Positions 18,910 to 28,297 of a stretch of 64,000 nt of DNA are shown piece by piece. A program made the position numbers and the translations under genes. Where the stretch lies: the NCBI GenBank assembly GCA_024761205.1, contig JAMASS010000022.1, positions 19,666-83,665 on the forward strand. Direction: 5' to 3'. Each line of letters opens with the position of its first letter. Position 1 is the first letter of the stretch. The DNA is from Limisphaerales bacterium. Lineage in GTDB: Bacteria > Verrucomicrobiota > Verrucomicrobiia > Limisphaerales > AAA164-E04. Below the pieces are notes generated by a model, which worked only from the letters and a program-made list of their open reading frames with translations, made no database searches and was not told the DNA's origin.

Positions 18910-19605
18910 GTGAAAACATTAGAAGCACAACACTCGCCGCACGTGCAGGGAAGACTTAAAGCGACAACTTTGGCATTCACGCTAATTGAGCTCTTGGTTG
19001 TCATTGCGATTATCGCAATCCTCGCCGGGATGCTCCTCCCCGCCCTCTCCAAGGCCAAGGAGAAAGCCAAGCAAACCCAATGCATCGGCAACCTCAAACA
19101 AGCCGGTCTAGCTGTGATACTTTACACCGATGATCATGAAGGTTGGATGCAGATTATTGATCCTCTGAACAACAAATTCACCTGGGGTGAAATCATTAGT
19201 TCGAATCAGAGCTTGGGACGCTCTAAGATCTTCCTCTGCCCCTCCTATCCCCCTCGCGTTTTTACCAATTGGTTTCAGACCTACGGCATCTGGTCGGACC
19301 CCCCGGAGGAATTGCGCCGAGGTGAATACTTCGAAGATCTCAGCTTCAACAATATCCGAAATCCATCCGAGTTCACCCACCTGGCGGATACCACGAGCCA
19401 AGGTCGATTAGGTATCGGTGCCCAACAATTCCATTCCTTCCACAAACAAGAGGAAAAAGAAGAAGTCCATGCTCGCCACAACAACAAGGCAGACATTTGG
19501 TTTGCCGATGGCCATGTGGAGGGACTCACACCGACCCGGCTCGAAGATTTGGGAATCGTCCCGCTCGTCGGACAAGACACGATTCCCGCTTACTTCGCAC
19601 CATGA
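18910..19605 (+). CDS. Pseudopilin, prepilin-type N-terminal domain (type II secretion G-like)
   Basis: 231 residues. A prepilin leader of 21-22 residues precedes [23 protein letters not shown], the class III cleavage and methylation motif with Glu at position +5 of the mature protein; the hydrophobic helix follows. The globular part has the PVC-type ending [13 protein letters not shown] (the DUF1559-like 'H-x9-DG' style tail) and many aromatic residues. Such pseudopilins are very abundant in Planctomycetes and Verrucomicrobia and are exported by a type II-like machine. The start is GTG, with no Shine-Dalgarno and a promoter right upstream. The stop overlaps the next gene's ATG (ATGA), implying a two-gene unit. 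Confidence 0.9.
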   Translation: MKTLEAQHSPHVQGRLKATTLAFTLIELLVVIAIIAILAGMLLPALSKAKEKAKQTQCIGNLKQAGLAVILYTDDHEGWMQIIDPLNNKFTWGEIISSNQSLGRSKIFLCPSYPPRVFTNWFQTYGIWSDPPEELRRGEYFEDLSFNNIRNPSEFTHLADTTSQGRLGIGAQQFHSFHKQEEKEEVHARHNNKADIWFADGHVEGLTPTRLEDLGIVPLVGQDTIPAYFAP

Positions 19606-20303
19606 ACAAAGCCAAACCTTGGCTTGCAGCCGGACTGTTCCTGCTGGCAGCCCTCCTCTTCTTCCGACTCTATCTGAAATCGACCGAGGAAACGAGCGCG
19701 GCACTGGATTCACGACAGCGGGCGCTCCTGGCACTTGGAGAACATCTAGCACAGAAACAGTTTGGCAGTTGTGCCCTCGTCCTCTCCAATCCCTTCACCC
19801 AGAAACCAGGACAACCAAAGGAGATTCAAAAATTCGAGAACGCTGGCATCCGTGGCCTTGAGCAAGGTCTTCCGGATGCGACCCAAATCAAAATCGTCTT
19901 CCCAAAGATCAAACCCGAGTACCAGGAAAATCCACCACTCGCAGTCATTCCTCAAAACATTAAAACGCCGCTCAGCTTCCTGATCGATGCCACATCCATT
20001 GACCAAATCGCCGCAAGTCATACGGACTGCCAGCTCTTGGTGAGCCTCATCGGTTTGCCCCTAGGTGTGGAAAAACTGAAAATTTGGCAACCGCAAAACC
20101 CGTTCCAATTCGCCCTCTTACTGCCCGACCTCCGGATTATCGGCACAAAAGCCAAAGCAGTTGAAGCATTCAAGCACGGTAAAATCACAGCCGCTGTCGT
20201 CACAGAATCAGAATCCGACGAACCGCTCATTATCGACGCTGAGAATGTTCAAGACATCCTCTCGTCACGTCCCAACCTCCTCGGATTTCGCCGCAGCCGC
20301 TAG
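19602..20303 (+). CDS. Single-pass membrane protein of unknown function
   Basis: 233 residues from the ATG at 19602, chosen because it overlaps the pseudopilin stop; the frame is open 35 codons earlier without any family-like sequence. Residues about 6-24 ([19 protein letters not shown]) are a membrane helix or uncleaved signal, and the rest is predicted outside the cytoplasm. No domain is recognised. The body has several strand-like stretches ([59 protein letters not shown]). Translational coupling suggests that it works with the pseudopilin, perhaps as an assembly or anchoring partner; this is inference. Confidence 0.7.
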   Translation: MNKAKPWLAAGLFLLAALLFFRLYLKSTEETSAALDSRQRALLALGEHLAQKQFGSCALVLSNPFTQKPGQPKEIQKFENAGIRGLEQGLPDATQIKIVFPKIKPEYQENPPLAVIPQNIKTPLSFLIDATSIDQIAASHTDCQLLVSLIGLPLGVEKLKIWQPQNPFQFALLLPDLRIIGTKAKAVEAFKHGKITAAVVTESESDEPLIIDAENVQDILSSRPNLLGFRRSR

Positions 20304-20512
20304 GATCACTCGAGCGTTTTCTTCCATGACACAGCTGAACGCTCAAGCAACGAATCGAACGCGAGTCTGAATGAGCGCCTGCACTAGGCCTCCCTAAATC
20401 GCAGCCCTCAGAAACCACGCCCCCCGAGACATGCCAACGGATAAGATAAGCGGCTGACCGCTTCGAGGCATCCGGGTTTTTCCAACAGTTCTTCAGCCGT
20501 CGGCCGCTCGAC

Positions 20513-21665
20513 TCAATCCCCGCCCGCCGGCACGAGCCGGAAGAACCACCTCTCACCCTCGTTAGGCAGACGCACCACGCCGTCGGAAACAGCCAACGGC
20601 ATCCAAGGACCCTCCACCGAATCCGCCCATTGCAACATGAACTCAAGCTCGGCCGGCGGCACAGGAATCGGCGGCGGCTCAATCGAACGGCCCGTCTGCC
20701 GGGTCGTAATAAATCACTTTGGGCTTAAAAAAGCCGTAAAAAAAGTAATCGAGCTGGGAAAGATCGAAACCCCGTGGCACCCGCAATGCCCGAATAGGAT
20801 TGTCCTCAAGCTCCAACCCGAAGAGCCTTTTGAAGGCGATTACCACGAGAAACTGCAATGTCTCAGTGAGACTCCACGAAAGATTCAACGTCCTCAGACT
20901 CGCCAAGCCCTCGGGCAGCGTCAGACTCTCCAGGTAACTGTGCGAAAGATCCAGCTCCTCCAGACTCGTCAAGCCCTCGGGCAGCGTCAGACTCCTCAGA
21001 ATGTTGCACGAAAGATCCAACTCCTCCAGATTCGTCAAGCCTTCGGGCAAGGTCAGGCTCCTCAGGTGATTGTACGAAAGCTCCAACTCCTCCAGATTCG
21101 TCATGTCTTCGGGCAGCGTCAGACTCCTCAGGCTGTTAACCGAAAGCTCCAACTCCTCCAAACTCGTCAAGCCTTCGGGCAGCATCAGGCTCCTCAGGTG
21201 ATTGTACGAAAGATCCAACGACTCCAAACTCGTCATGTCTTCGGGCAGCGTCAGGCTCCTCAGGTGATTGTACGAAAGATCCAACGACTCCAAACTCGTC
21301 ATGTCTTCGGGCAGCGTCAGGCTCTCCAGGTTGTAATTGTACGAAAGCTCCAACGACTCCAGACTCGTCAAGCCCTCGGGCAAGGTCAGGCTCCTCAGGC
21401 TGCGATTGCTCGTAAGACGCAACCTCTCCAAGCTCGTCAAACCTTCGGGCAGCGTCAGGCTCCTCAGGCTGCGGTTGTTCTGAAGATTCAACGTCCTCAG
21501 ATTCGTCCAGCCTTTGCTGAGGGTGACGCTGGTTAACCTTTGATCGGACAAATCTAGTTGCGTCGTGTCCTTGGGGTAGCGGAGGGTTTCGGAGCTTCCG
21601 TTTAACCGCACGAAGGTGACGGACACTCCGTCAGATGGCTGAGTGCAGGCGTTTCGAGTTTTCAC
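20513..21665 (-). pseudogene. Leucine-rich repeat surface protein with C-terminal frameshift
   Basis: Main frame 21665-20679 encodes about ten 23-residue leucine-rich repeats of the form LTSLEELDLSYNHLRSLTLPEG, then a unique cap ending in DPADGPFD and a stop at 20679. Just past the stop, another frame reads GRSIEPPPIPVPPAELEFML then QWADSVEGPWMPLAVSDG and WFFRLVPAGGD to a stop at 20513, which is the shared C-terminal module. One frameshift at about 20685-20695 therefore cuts off the tail. LRR proteins bind other proteins. No signal peptide is found: the GTG at 21665 has no ribosome site, and the frame stays open upstream with a basic Pro-rich stretch. It may be expressed without its tail, or be a sequencing error. 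Confidence 0.72.
20880..21500 (-). repeat. Tandem 69-bp LRR-coding repeats
   Basis: About nine near-identical 69-base units within the LRR gene. Neighbouring units share runs such as CTTCGGGCAGCGTCAGGCTC. Units differ by whole-repeat swaps (NHLRSL, NSLRSL, SYLESL), as expected from recombination between copies. Confidence 0.85.
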
Positions 21666-22101
21666 CAGCGGGAAAGGTGGCTTTTGGGGAGCCTTGCGGC
21701 AAGATTTTTCGGGTGACGGCAGCCGCTTCTCGGAGCGTTCAGGGAAGTTTTAGCTCTTGCCTTGAGCGATCAGGGAATAGGGAAGCTCTTGTTAGATGAC
21801 AGGAAACTCAGTCTGAGCGATGGGACGAGTTGACCGATTCGTAACGTGAGAATTAGATACTGTGATTTAAACGTGGATATGAAACCCTCCTCCGATGCCA
21901 GTGGCGAGGGTGAGATGGCGGAATGATGGCTTGATTCCGACATCTGCTCATGCCTGCACCCGCTTGGGGTTCCCCGGGTGGGTGTTTCATTTCAGCGGTC
22001 GAAAGCCTCCTGGCGCTCGTCGTTGCCGTCCGTTGAAACGTTTTCGTCCGCAAGGCCAAAAATGATTGAGTGAAAATCGAATCGTGCTCAAGCTCAGGCA
22101 C
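21666..22101. other. Intergenic region between divergent genes
   Basis: 436 bases between the LRR gene and the large dehydrogenase, which point away from each other, so both promoters should lie here. No clear -35/-10 pair was found by eye. A basic Pro/Lys-rich frame continuous with the LRR gene covers about 21666-21745. Confidence 0.4.
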
Positions 22102-25100
22102 ATGAGTCCTTCACGAGTTTTTCGCACCGGTTTTGCGGTTTTTTTTACGGCAACCGGAATTCACGCCACCAATCTCCGGGTGGAGCGAGATGAGCTCCGA
22201 CATCGCTTCTCAGTTTTTCGCGGCCGGCAATCGGGTCCTATCCTGACCCAGCATGCATCGCCCGCTGAGCGTCCGTATCTGCATCCGCTCGTTGCTCCGG
22301 GCGGTCAGGGAAGTCTCACGGGCGGTGGTTCTCAGAAAGGCGTTTTCTGGGCTTTTCCCGATTTGAATGGCCGGGATTACTTCCAGAATTCGGGTAGCGA
22401 TTACTGGCGGCGGGCGGACGCCGACGTGATTCAGGCTGAGGGGGAATCAGTGGCTTGGCGAACGGTTTATGACCTCTTGGACGCCGAGGGCAAATCCGTT
22501 CTTCGGGAGACGTTGACGTGGACGCTGAGGGACGGCGGGGATCACTTTTTCCTTGGCGTCGAATGGAGCGGCGAAGCCAAAACTGACCTCACCATCGGCC
22601 AATCGGATTACGGCGGCCTCTTTGTCCGCACGGCTTGGGGGGAAGGTGTTTCCGGGGAAGCCGTCAATGCCGCCCGCCAACGTAATGGCGAAGCGGATGG
22701 TCAACGCGCCATGTGGATGGATGCCGGGCTTCAATTGCCGGGACGCAATGAGCCGGCGCACATTGCTGTCTTCGATCATCCGACCAATCCGGGTTTCCCG
22801 CAACGCTGGCGTGTTGACGAGCAATTTGGCTTCGGACCGGTTCGATCGCGATTGGGCAGCTGGGAGCTTGAGGTCGGAGAGGCGACCCTAGTCAAGCATC
22901 AGCTCTTCGTTTATACGGGGCCGCTGAACGACATCGAAGTCACTCAAGCTTGGAGCGACTTCAGCGGCCTCAGCGGCACGTGGGCTCTGTGGGGCATCGC
23001 TCAGCGCGAGGGACGCGAAGCCGAGTTTCTCACTCCGGAACGGGCGATTGAGGAGATGACGATTCAGGACGGATTTCAGGTGAACGCCTACGCAGCCGAA
23101 CCGATGATTACGCAACCCATGGCGTTTTGCTGGGATGATCGCGGACGGATGTGGATTGCAGAGAATCGCGACTATGAAAGCCGCGGCCGCGGCTTTGCAA
23201 ATTCTGGCGACAGTCGGATTCTCATCCTTGAAGACACCGACCGGGACGGCCAAGCGGACCAACGGTCCATCTTTTCCGAAGGCATTCCCTTCCCCTCCGC
23301 CATGGCTGTCGGCTTTGACGGCCTCTGGCTGGGAGCACCACCCAATCTTCTCTTCCTGCCCGATCGTGATCACGACGACAAAGTCGATGAAGGCGCGATC
23401 AATATCCGACTCACCGGATGGGGCATCCGAGATCGGCATGAAACCCTTAACAGCTTTCACTGGGGCCCGGACGGATGGCTCTACGGCTGCCAAGGCTTCG
23501 CCACCCCATCAAAAGTCGGTAAGCCGGCCGGCAAGGGTAAACTCTACAGTCACCGCGATCCGTTTCCGAAAGACATTGAACTCGATGGCGAAGGTGTGGA
23601 CATCAACGGCGGCGTCTTTCGTTACCATCCGCTCAAAGACCGATTTGAAGTTGTGGCTCACGGTTTTAGCAATCCATGGGGCATCGATTACGACGCCAAG
23701 GGCCAACTATTCATCAGCGCTTGTGTCATCCCCCACTTGTGGCATGTAATTCCAGGGGGCATCTATCACCGCCAAGGCGGTCAACACTACAATCTCTATG
23801 TCTATAGCGACCTCCGCACCATTGTGGACCATCGGCATCGATCCGCCCATGGCGGCGCTCGCATCTACCTCTCCGACGCCTTTCCCGACGAGTATCAGGG
23901 TAAAATCTTCATGGCAAATATCCACGAACACGCCGTCCTCACCGATGTCCTGGAACCTGTGGGCTCGGGTTTCGTGGCGCATCATGGTGACGATTTCATG
24001 TTGGCGAACAATGCCCAATGGATTGGCTTCAGCGTAGAAATCGGCCCCGAAGGCGGCGTGTATGTGCTCGATTGGCACGATGCCGACATCTGCGGCAAGG
24101 ACGTGCTCAACAAAGACACCGGGCGGGTGTTCCGCATCACCCCCAAGCAGTCGCACGCTCAAAACTGGGACAACCGCTATGCCGATCTGTCAAAACTTCC
24201 AGACTCCGAACTGGTCGCACTGCAAACCAGCAAAAGCTCGTGGCACGCTCGCCGAGCGCGAGTCATTCTGCAAAACCGTGCCCACAAGCGAGAACTGGCT
24301 CCGGCAACACACAGCCAACTCTGGGACATCTTCTCCAATCACGAAAACAACGATTACCAGCTTCGCGCGCTCTGGAGCCTCCACGTCACTCAAGGTCTCA
24401 AAGAGTCTCAGCTTTTGGACATTCTCGACCACGAAGATCAGCACCTCCGCGCCTGGGCGATCCAGTTTTTGTGTGAAGACCAAGCGCCGTCATTTGAGGC
24501 GATTTCGAAGTTCGTTGATCTTGCAAACTCGGACATCTCCCCGGTCGTTCGACTCTACTTGGCGTCCGCCCTTCAGCGAATGCCGCACGACGCTCGCTGG
24601 GCCATCGCCCAAGGCCTAGTTCAACATGTGGAAGACAACACCGACCATAATCTCCCGAAGATGATTTGGTTCGCTGTCGAGCCTCTCGTCACGGCGGATC
24701 CGAAACGCGCCCTCACCTTGGCGGCAGAAAGCCGCTTGAATCTGGTACAACAATTCATCGCCCGCCGCATCGCCGATGCCGAGGCATATTCCACTTTGGT
24801 CACGGGAGTTGATGAAGCGAGTCCGCAAACGCAAGTCAGCCTTCTCCGGGGCTTTCTCCAAGGACTTGAGGGGCAAATCGCCGTTCAGGCGCCGAGCAAC
24901 TGGGCGTCGCTGTATGCCAAGCTCCAAGGGAGCAACCACGCAGAGACGCGTAATCTGGCCACAGAAATCGCCCAGCTCTTCGGTGATGTGGCCGCTGCCA
25001 AAACGATGTTGACCGACCTGACGAACTCCGGGGCAACTCTCGAAAAGCGGCGACAAGCACTCCGCGGACTCGCCAGTCAAAAACGTTCCGAGCTCCGCCA

Positions 25101-25884
25101 ACATCTCGTACCCCTGTTGGACGTTGACGAACTCCGAATCGATGTGATTCGGGCCATGACGACCTTTGATGACAACCGCTTCACCCGCACCCTTTTGGAG
25201 CGATATCCCAAGTTCAATGACGACGAAAAACTAGCAGCGTTGCAGACCCTTTCATCGCGTTCCCGAGCGGGTCAAAGCCTGACCTCGTCAATTCGCGACG
25301 GCTATATCCCCAAACGAGATGTCCCTGCCTACATCGCTCGCCAACTCCGACGAGTTGTCGGCAACGATTTCGTTGAAGTCTGGGGACCGATCGAACATCT
25401 GACTGCTGAGAAACAGGCAGCCTATGCAAAATATCGCACTCTCTTGTCCGATGCCGCAATCACACAAGCTGACGCTTCACAAGGTCGTGCGATCTTCAAC
25501 CAAACGTGCGGGGTCTGCCATAAGATGTACGAAGACGGCGGTATGATCGGCCCCGACATCACCGGCGCCGACCGCACCAACCTAGATTATGTCCTCGATA
25601 ACATCCTGAATCCCAGCAACGAGATACAAGACGATTACAAATTGGTGATGATCACCACCCACGACGGACGTTCATATGCTGGCAACATCGCTGCGGAGAA
25701 CGATCGGCAGCTGACCCTCCGAACAATCGGTCAAAACGTCATCCTCAATCAATCCGAAATCCAATCCCGAGAAGTCGCCCCCATTTCCATGATGCCCGAA
25801 GGCCTTCTCGAACAGCTTTCGGACCAAGAAGTGCTTAATCTCATGGCCTACCTCCGTACGACTCAACAGGTTCCGCTGCCTTAG
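22102..25884 (+). CDS. DUF6807 (PmoA) / TIGR02604 dehydrogenase / HEAT / haem-binding fusion
   Basis: 1260 residues from the ATG at 22102, chosen for its signal peptide (RVFRTGFAVFFTATGIHA). Four parts are seen. About 30-330 is a DUF6807 'PmoA' domain (HPLVAPGGQGSLTGGGSQKG, HFFLGVEWSGEAKTD). About 335-690 is a TIGR02604-type beta-propeller (GFQVNAYAAEPMITQPMAFCWDDRGRMW in two blocks, HGFSNPWGIDYDAKG, HGGARIYLSD, YVLDWHDADICG). About 700-1100 is a helical HEAT-like stretch. The TIGR02603-type haem domain has CGVCH at 1136-1140, GMIGPDITG and a likely distal Met in SMMPEGL. Such proteins are hallmark PVC periplasmic redox enzymes of unknown substrate. The DUF6807 fusion suggests a carbohydrate or organic substrate; this is inference. 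Intact. Confidence 0.88.
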   Translation: MSPSRVFRTGFAVFFTATGIHATNLRVERDELRHRFSVFRGRQSGPILTQHASPAERPYLHPLVAPGGQGSLTGGGSQKGVFWAFPDLNGRDYFQNSGSDYWRRADADVIQAEGESVAWRTVYDLLDAEGKSVLRETLTWTLRDGGDHFFLGVEWSGEAKTDLTIGQSDYGGLFVRTAWGEGVSGEAVNAARQRNGEADGQRAMWMDAGLQLPGRNEPAHIAVFDHPTNPGFPQRWRVDEQFGFGPVRSRLGSWELEVGEATLVKHQLFVYTGPLNDIEVTQAWSDFSGLSGTWALWGIAQREGREAEFLTPERAIEEMTIQDGFQVNAYAAEPMITQPMAFCWDDRGRMWIAENRDYESRGRGFANSGDSRILILEDTDRDGQADQRSIFSEGIPFPSAMAVGFDGLWLGAPPNLLFLPDRDHDDKVDEGAINIRLTGWGIRDRHETLNSFHWGPDGWLYGCQGFATPSKVGKPAGKGKLYSHRDPFPKDIELDGEGVDINGGVFRYHPLKDRFEVVAHGFSNPWGIDYDAKGQLFISACVIPHLWHVIPGGIYHRQGGQHYNLYVYSDLRTIVDHRHRSAHGGARIYLSDAFPDEYQGKIFMANIHEHAVLTDVLEPVGSGFVAHHGDDFMLANNAQWIGFSVEIGPEGGVYVLDWHDADICGKDVLNKDTGRVFRITPKQSHAQNWDNRYADLSKLPDSELVALQTSKSSWHARRARVILQNRAHKRELAPATHSQLWDIFSNHENNDYQLRALWSLHVTQGLKESQLLDILDHEDQHLRAWAIQFLCEDQAPSFEAISKFVDLANSDISPVVRLYLASALQRMPHDARWAIAQGLVQHVEDNTDHNLPKMIWFAVEPLVTADPKRALTLAAESRLNLVQQFIARRIADAEAYSTLVTGVDEASPQTQVSLLRGFLQGLEGQIAVQAPSNWASLYAKLQGSNHAETRNLATEIAQLFGDVAAAKTMLTDLTNSGATLEKRRQALRGLASQKRSELRQHLVPLLDVDELRIDVIRAMTTFDDNRFTRTLLERYPKFNDDEKLAALQTLSSRSRAGQSLTSSIRDGYIPKRDVPAYIARQLRRVVGNDFVEVWGPIEHLTAEKQAAYAKYRTLLSDAAITQADASQGRAIFNQTCGVCHKMYEDGGMIGPDITGADRTNLDYVLDNILNPSNEIQDDYKLVMITTHDGRSYAGNIAAENDRQLTLRTIGQNVILNQSEIQSREVAPISMMPEGLLEQLSDQEVLNLMAYLRTTQQVPLP

Positions 25885-25898
25885 TTGCGACCACGGAG

Positions 25899-25918
25899 CG
25901 CGGGCATTTCTGTCCGCG
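25899..25918. repeat. Short palindrome CGCGGGCA-TTTC-TGTCCGCG
   Basis: 8-bp stem with one G-T pair and a TTTC loop, 15 bases after the dehydrogenase stop and not followed by a T-run. Preceded by GGAG; related palindromes are at 56239 and 63901. Confidence 0.6.
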
Positions 25919-26659
25919 TTGGGCCGCCCATGCGATGGCATACCTCCAAGTCATCAAGATCAATCAATCCGCACAGCTACCTTTGACAACACGATCCTCG
26001 CTCTAGAGAAAACCGGCAAGCCACTGAATAATGTTAGTCCACCTTTCCTCACCATGCTCAGCAACATGAATTCGCCGGAATACCAAGAACTTGCCTCGGT
26101 GATACGACCGCTGCTGTCCGGCGTCTACGATCAAATCTTCTTCAATGGCAAACTCTTCAAACACATGACCGCCGCGTATCAAAATCGTCGATCCAGCAAC
26201 CTCAATCCCGAACAATTGCGCCTCGTCGAGCAAACCTACGAAGGATTTATCCGCCGTCGCGTCCGACTGAATGCCTCCTCGCAAAAGGAGCGCATAGGAG
26301 CCATTAACCAAGAGCTGGCGAAACTATTACTAAATTCGTTAACCGTGTCCAAGGCGGCGAGGCTACTTGGATTCTCCTCATGGACAAACGAGCTTGATGG
26401 GTTGCTCAAACCCTTGATCGCATCATACCAAGACCGCAGCCAAGGAACGGTCTCTGGAAGACTACGCGCTCGTCAGCACTCGCCAAAGCCATAGACTCCT
26501 GAATCGAGTTTGGTCCGCATCTGTGTGGCCCGGGTGAAGGAAGAGTTCGCCGACATGCAACTCCTGGCAAACCGCGAAACGGACGGCATCACAATTCAAC
26601 CTTGGAACTATTGTTATTACATGGAGACCAAGTTCATTGCGACCTCAATTAAACCGACT

Positions 26660-27774
26660 TAAACAAGGCGACTTAAATTATACCGCATGATGGCGTACGA
26701 TACGAGCACCCCGACACGAGATGAAAGCTGTGGCGAGAAAGCTTGAGATTACCGATGCCGATGTGATGCGCATCGCCATACAACAGGAAATCCAACGCTC
26801 GGACGAGTCGAGGTACGATCACCGGCTTCACGGCCTGTTGTTGGTGACCGGAGGGCAGAGTTGCCGCCAGGTCGCCCAATGGTTCGATGAGGATCCGCGA
26901 AGGGTGCAGCGCTGGGTCAGAACCTTTGAGGAGAGGGGGTTCGATGGGCTGCGCGACGGTGAAAGAACCGGTCGTCCACGCACGCTCAGGCCGGATCAAT
27001 GGTCGTCGCCGGAGCGGGATCTGCGTTGCCGACCGGATGACTTCGGCTTGGCCGGGCACTTGTGGGACGGCGGGTTGCTCGCTGAACACTTGCGGCGTCA
27101 TTACGATGTGGAATTGGGGGTGCGCCAGTGTCAGCGGTTGTTCAGGCAGATGGGGTTTCGATTTCGAAAGCCGCGGCCGCAGGTGGCGCAGGCCGATCCG
27201 CAACGTCTTGCCGCGTTTAAGAAAACTGCGCCGTCCGGCACGACGCGAGGACATTGAGCTGTGGAGTCAGGATGAATGCCATTTTCAACGACACGGTACT
27301 CGCTGTCGGGTCTGGGTTCCGCCCGAGGAAAAAGATCCGGTCGTCGCCCACGCGCCAGTCCGTCGCCTGCTTTGGCGCTGTCAGTCTACGCAGCGGCAAG
27401 TTCGTTCACACGATCTCGCCGGTGTCCAACGCCGCCACCTTCGAGGCGTTCCTGAAGGTGCTGCTCCGACGCCGCTCGCGCAACCAGAAAATGGTCGTCA
27501 TTCTCGACAACGCACGCTACCACCACGCCAAGCTGCTCAAACCACTGTTGAGAGCCCACCGAACGCATCTCACCCTGCTGTTTCTGCCGCCTTACAGCCC
27601 ACAGCTCGCGCCGATCGAGAGGGTTTGGAAACTGACGCGGCGGCTGGCGCCTCACAATCTCTACTTCGGCAGCCTGGAGGAGTTGTCGGCCGCTGTGGAG
27701 GTCTGCTTCGACCAATGGCGAAAACCAAGCCGTGTTCTGCAACGATTATGCGGCTACTTAAGTCGTTATGTTTA
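26660..27774 (+). mobile_element. IS630-family insertion sequence, decayed
   Basis: About 1.1 kb bounded by TA dinucleotides (26660-26661 and 27773-27774), the normal IS630 target duplication. Left end AACAAGGCGACTTAAATTATACCGCA and its right-end counterpart share an inverted repeat: TTAAACAAGGCGACTTAA at 26659-26676 against TTAAACATAACGACTTAA read inward from 27775, four mismatches or fewer. The interior is GC-richer than the flanks. The element interrupts the M3 peptidase remnant. Confidence 0.85.
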
Positions 27775-27775
27775 A
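26721..27775 (+). pseudogene. IS630-family transposase, two frameshifts
   Basis: The DDE transposase can be assembled from three frames. Frame 1 (26721-27257) holds the helix-turn-helix half (SCRQVAQWFDEDPRRVQRWV, EERGFDGLRDGERTGRPRT, RQCQRLFRQMGFRFRKPRP). Frame 2 (about 27230-27350) holds REDIELWSQDECHFQRHGTR with the first catalytic Asp, then EEKDPVVAHAP. Frame 3 (about 27355-27775) holds RQSVACFGAVSLRSGKFVH, MVVILDNARYHHAK with the second Asp, and PPYSPQLAPIERVWKLTRRL with the catalytic Glu. Some IS630 members use one programmed shift; two shifts here (both +1) argue for decay. The first lies at an AAGAAAAC run, which could be a slip site, so one of the two may be natural. Confidence 0.8.
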
Positions 27776-27928
27776 ATACTTTGAATTCAACAACATAATT
27801 CGAACCTAGTACTATAAGGCCAAGCGATTGTATGGCTACAAAATTGACGAAATCACCGGGCAGGTCCCACCTTCCATCCTAACGTCCGCATCTTCAAAGC
27901 AAACTCCCCAAGGAACAGCGCCTTGATC

Positions 27929-27956
27929 ACCCCGCCGGGCCCCGGCGCCCGGCGGG
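27929..27956. repeat. GC hairpin at start of GC-rich patch
   Basis: Perfect inverted repeat CCCCGCCGGG / CCCGGCGGGG around an 8-base loop. It begins a GC-rich block (to about 28150) unlike its surroundings, with further short stems such as GGCC-AAAG-GGCC. No gene is recognised in 27946-28297. The block follows directly on the last recognisable M3 codons. Confidence 0.6.
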
Positions 27957-28297
27957 GCATTCCCCCCCTCAAGCGGGATTGGCAACGGCTTGGTCGAAGC
28001 GCTGGCCAAAGGGCCACAAGCGCGGGCCCTCCGCCCCCGCCACGACGGCCAAGCCGGACGCAAAAGCCGACGGCGGTTTGCCTGACGGGAGGCACAACGG
28101 CGGAGAGGTTGGAACGGCCATAGGGCAATCCCCATGCTTCCCCAATCTCCCTGCCATCGGACAGTCTTTAATGGCGAGAAATCCAGATTAGTAATATAAG
28201 TCGCTTGGTGGCGGCTCCTTGCGTATCGCTATATACGATATTGGCATTGAAACTTTCGATTCACGGTTGATTCGCTCTCTAGGTTAATGTTCTCGCC

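Larger units (their letters stand above)
25985..27945 (+). pseudogene. M3 family oligopeptidase remnant split by IS630
   Basis: Fragments of a thimet-oligopeptidase/Dcp-type zinc peptidase in correct order. N-terminal part 25985-26330: FDNTILALEKTGKPLNNVS, MNSPEYQELASVIRPLLS, FFNGKLFKHMTAAY, LVEQTYEGFIRR and INQELAKLL. A later part at about 26565-26640 reads LLANRETDGITIQPWNYCYY, resembling the QPWDWxYY block. After the IS (27774 on): YFEFNNII, KAKRLYGYKIDEITGQVP and, in another frame, TFHPNVRIFKAN. The HEFGH zinc site is missing. If the IS and one TA copy are removed, the frame reads through as LNRLKYFEFNNII, so the IS landed in this gene. Many frameshifts and a large internal deletion make it nonfunctional. 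Confidence 0.8.

Noticed and set aside
20880..21500. Regular direct repeats resembling a CRISPR array
   Set aside because: 69-bp units in frame with a leucine-rich repeat protein; no unique spacers.
20637..21536. 299-codon plus-strand frame with Arg/Gln-rich repeats (RQALGQRQTPQ)
   Set aside because: Mirror of the LRR repeats on the other strand; the LRR reading is the meaningful one.
22447..23493. Long minus-strand frames inside the dehydrogenase gene
   Set aside because: Shadows of a clearly coding plus-strand frame.
26887..27798. 303-codon frame in the IS630 region as a separate gene
   Set aside because: Only its central part (ELWSQDECHF) is transposase; the rest is shadow.
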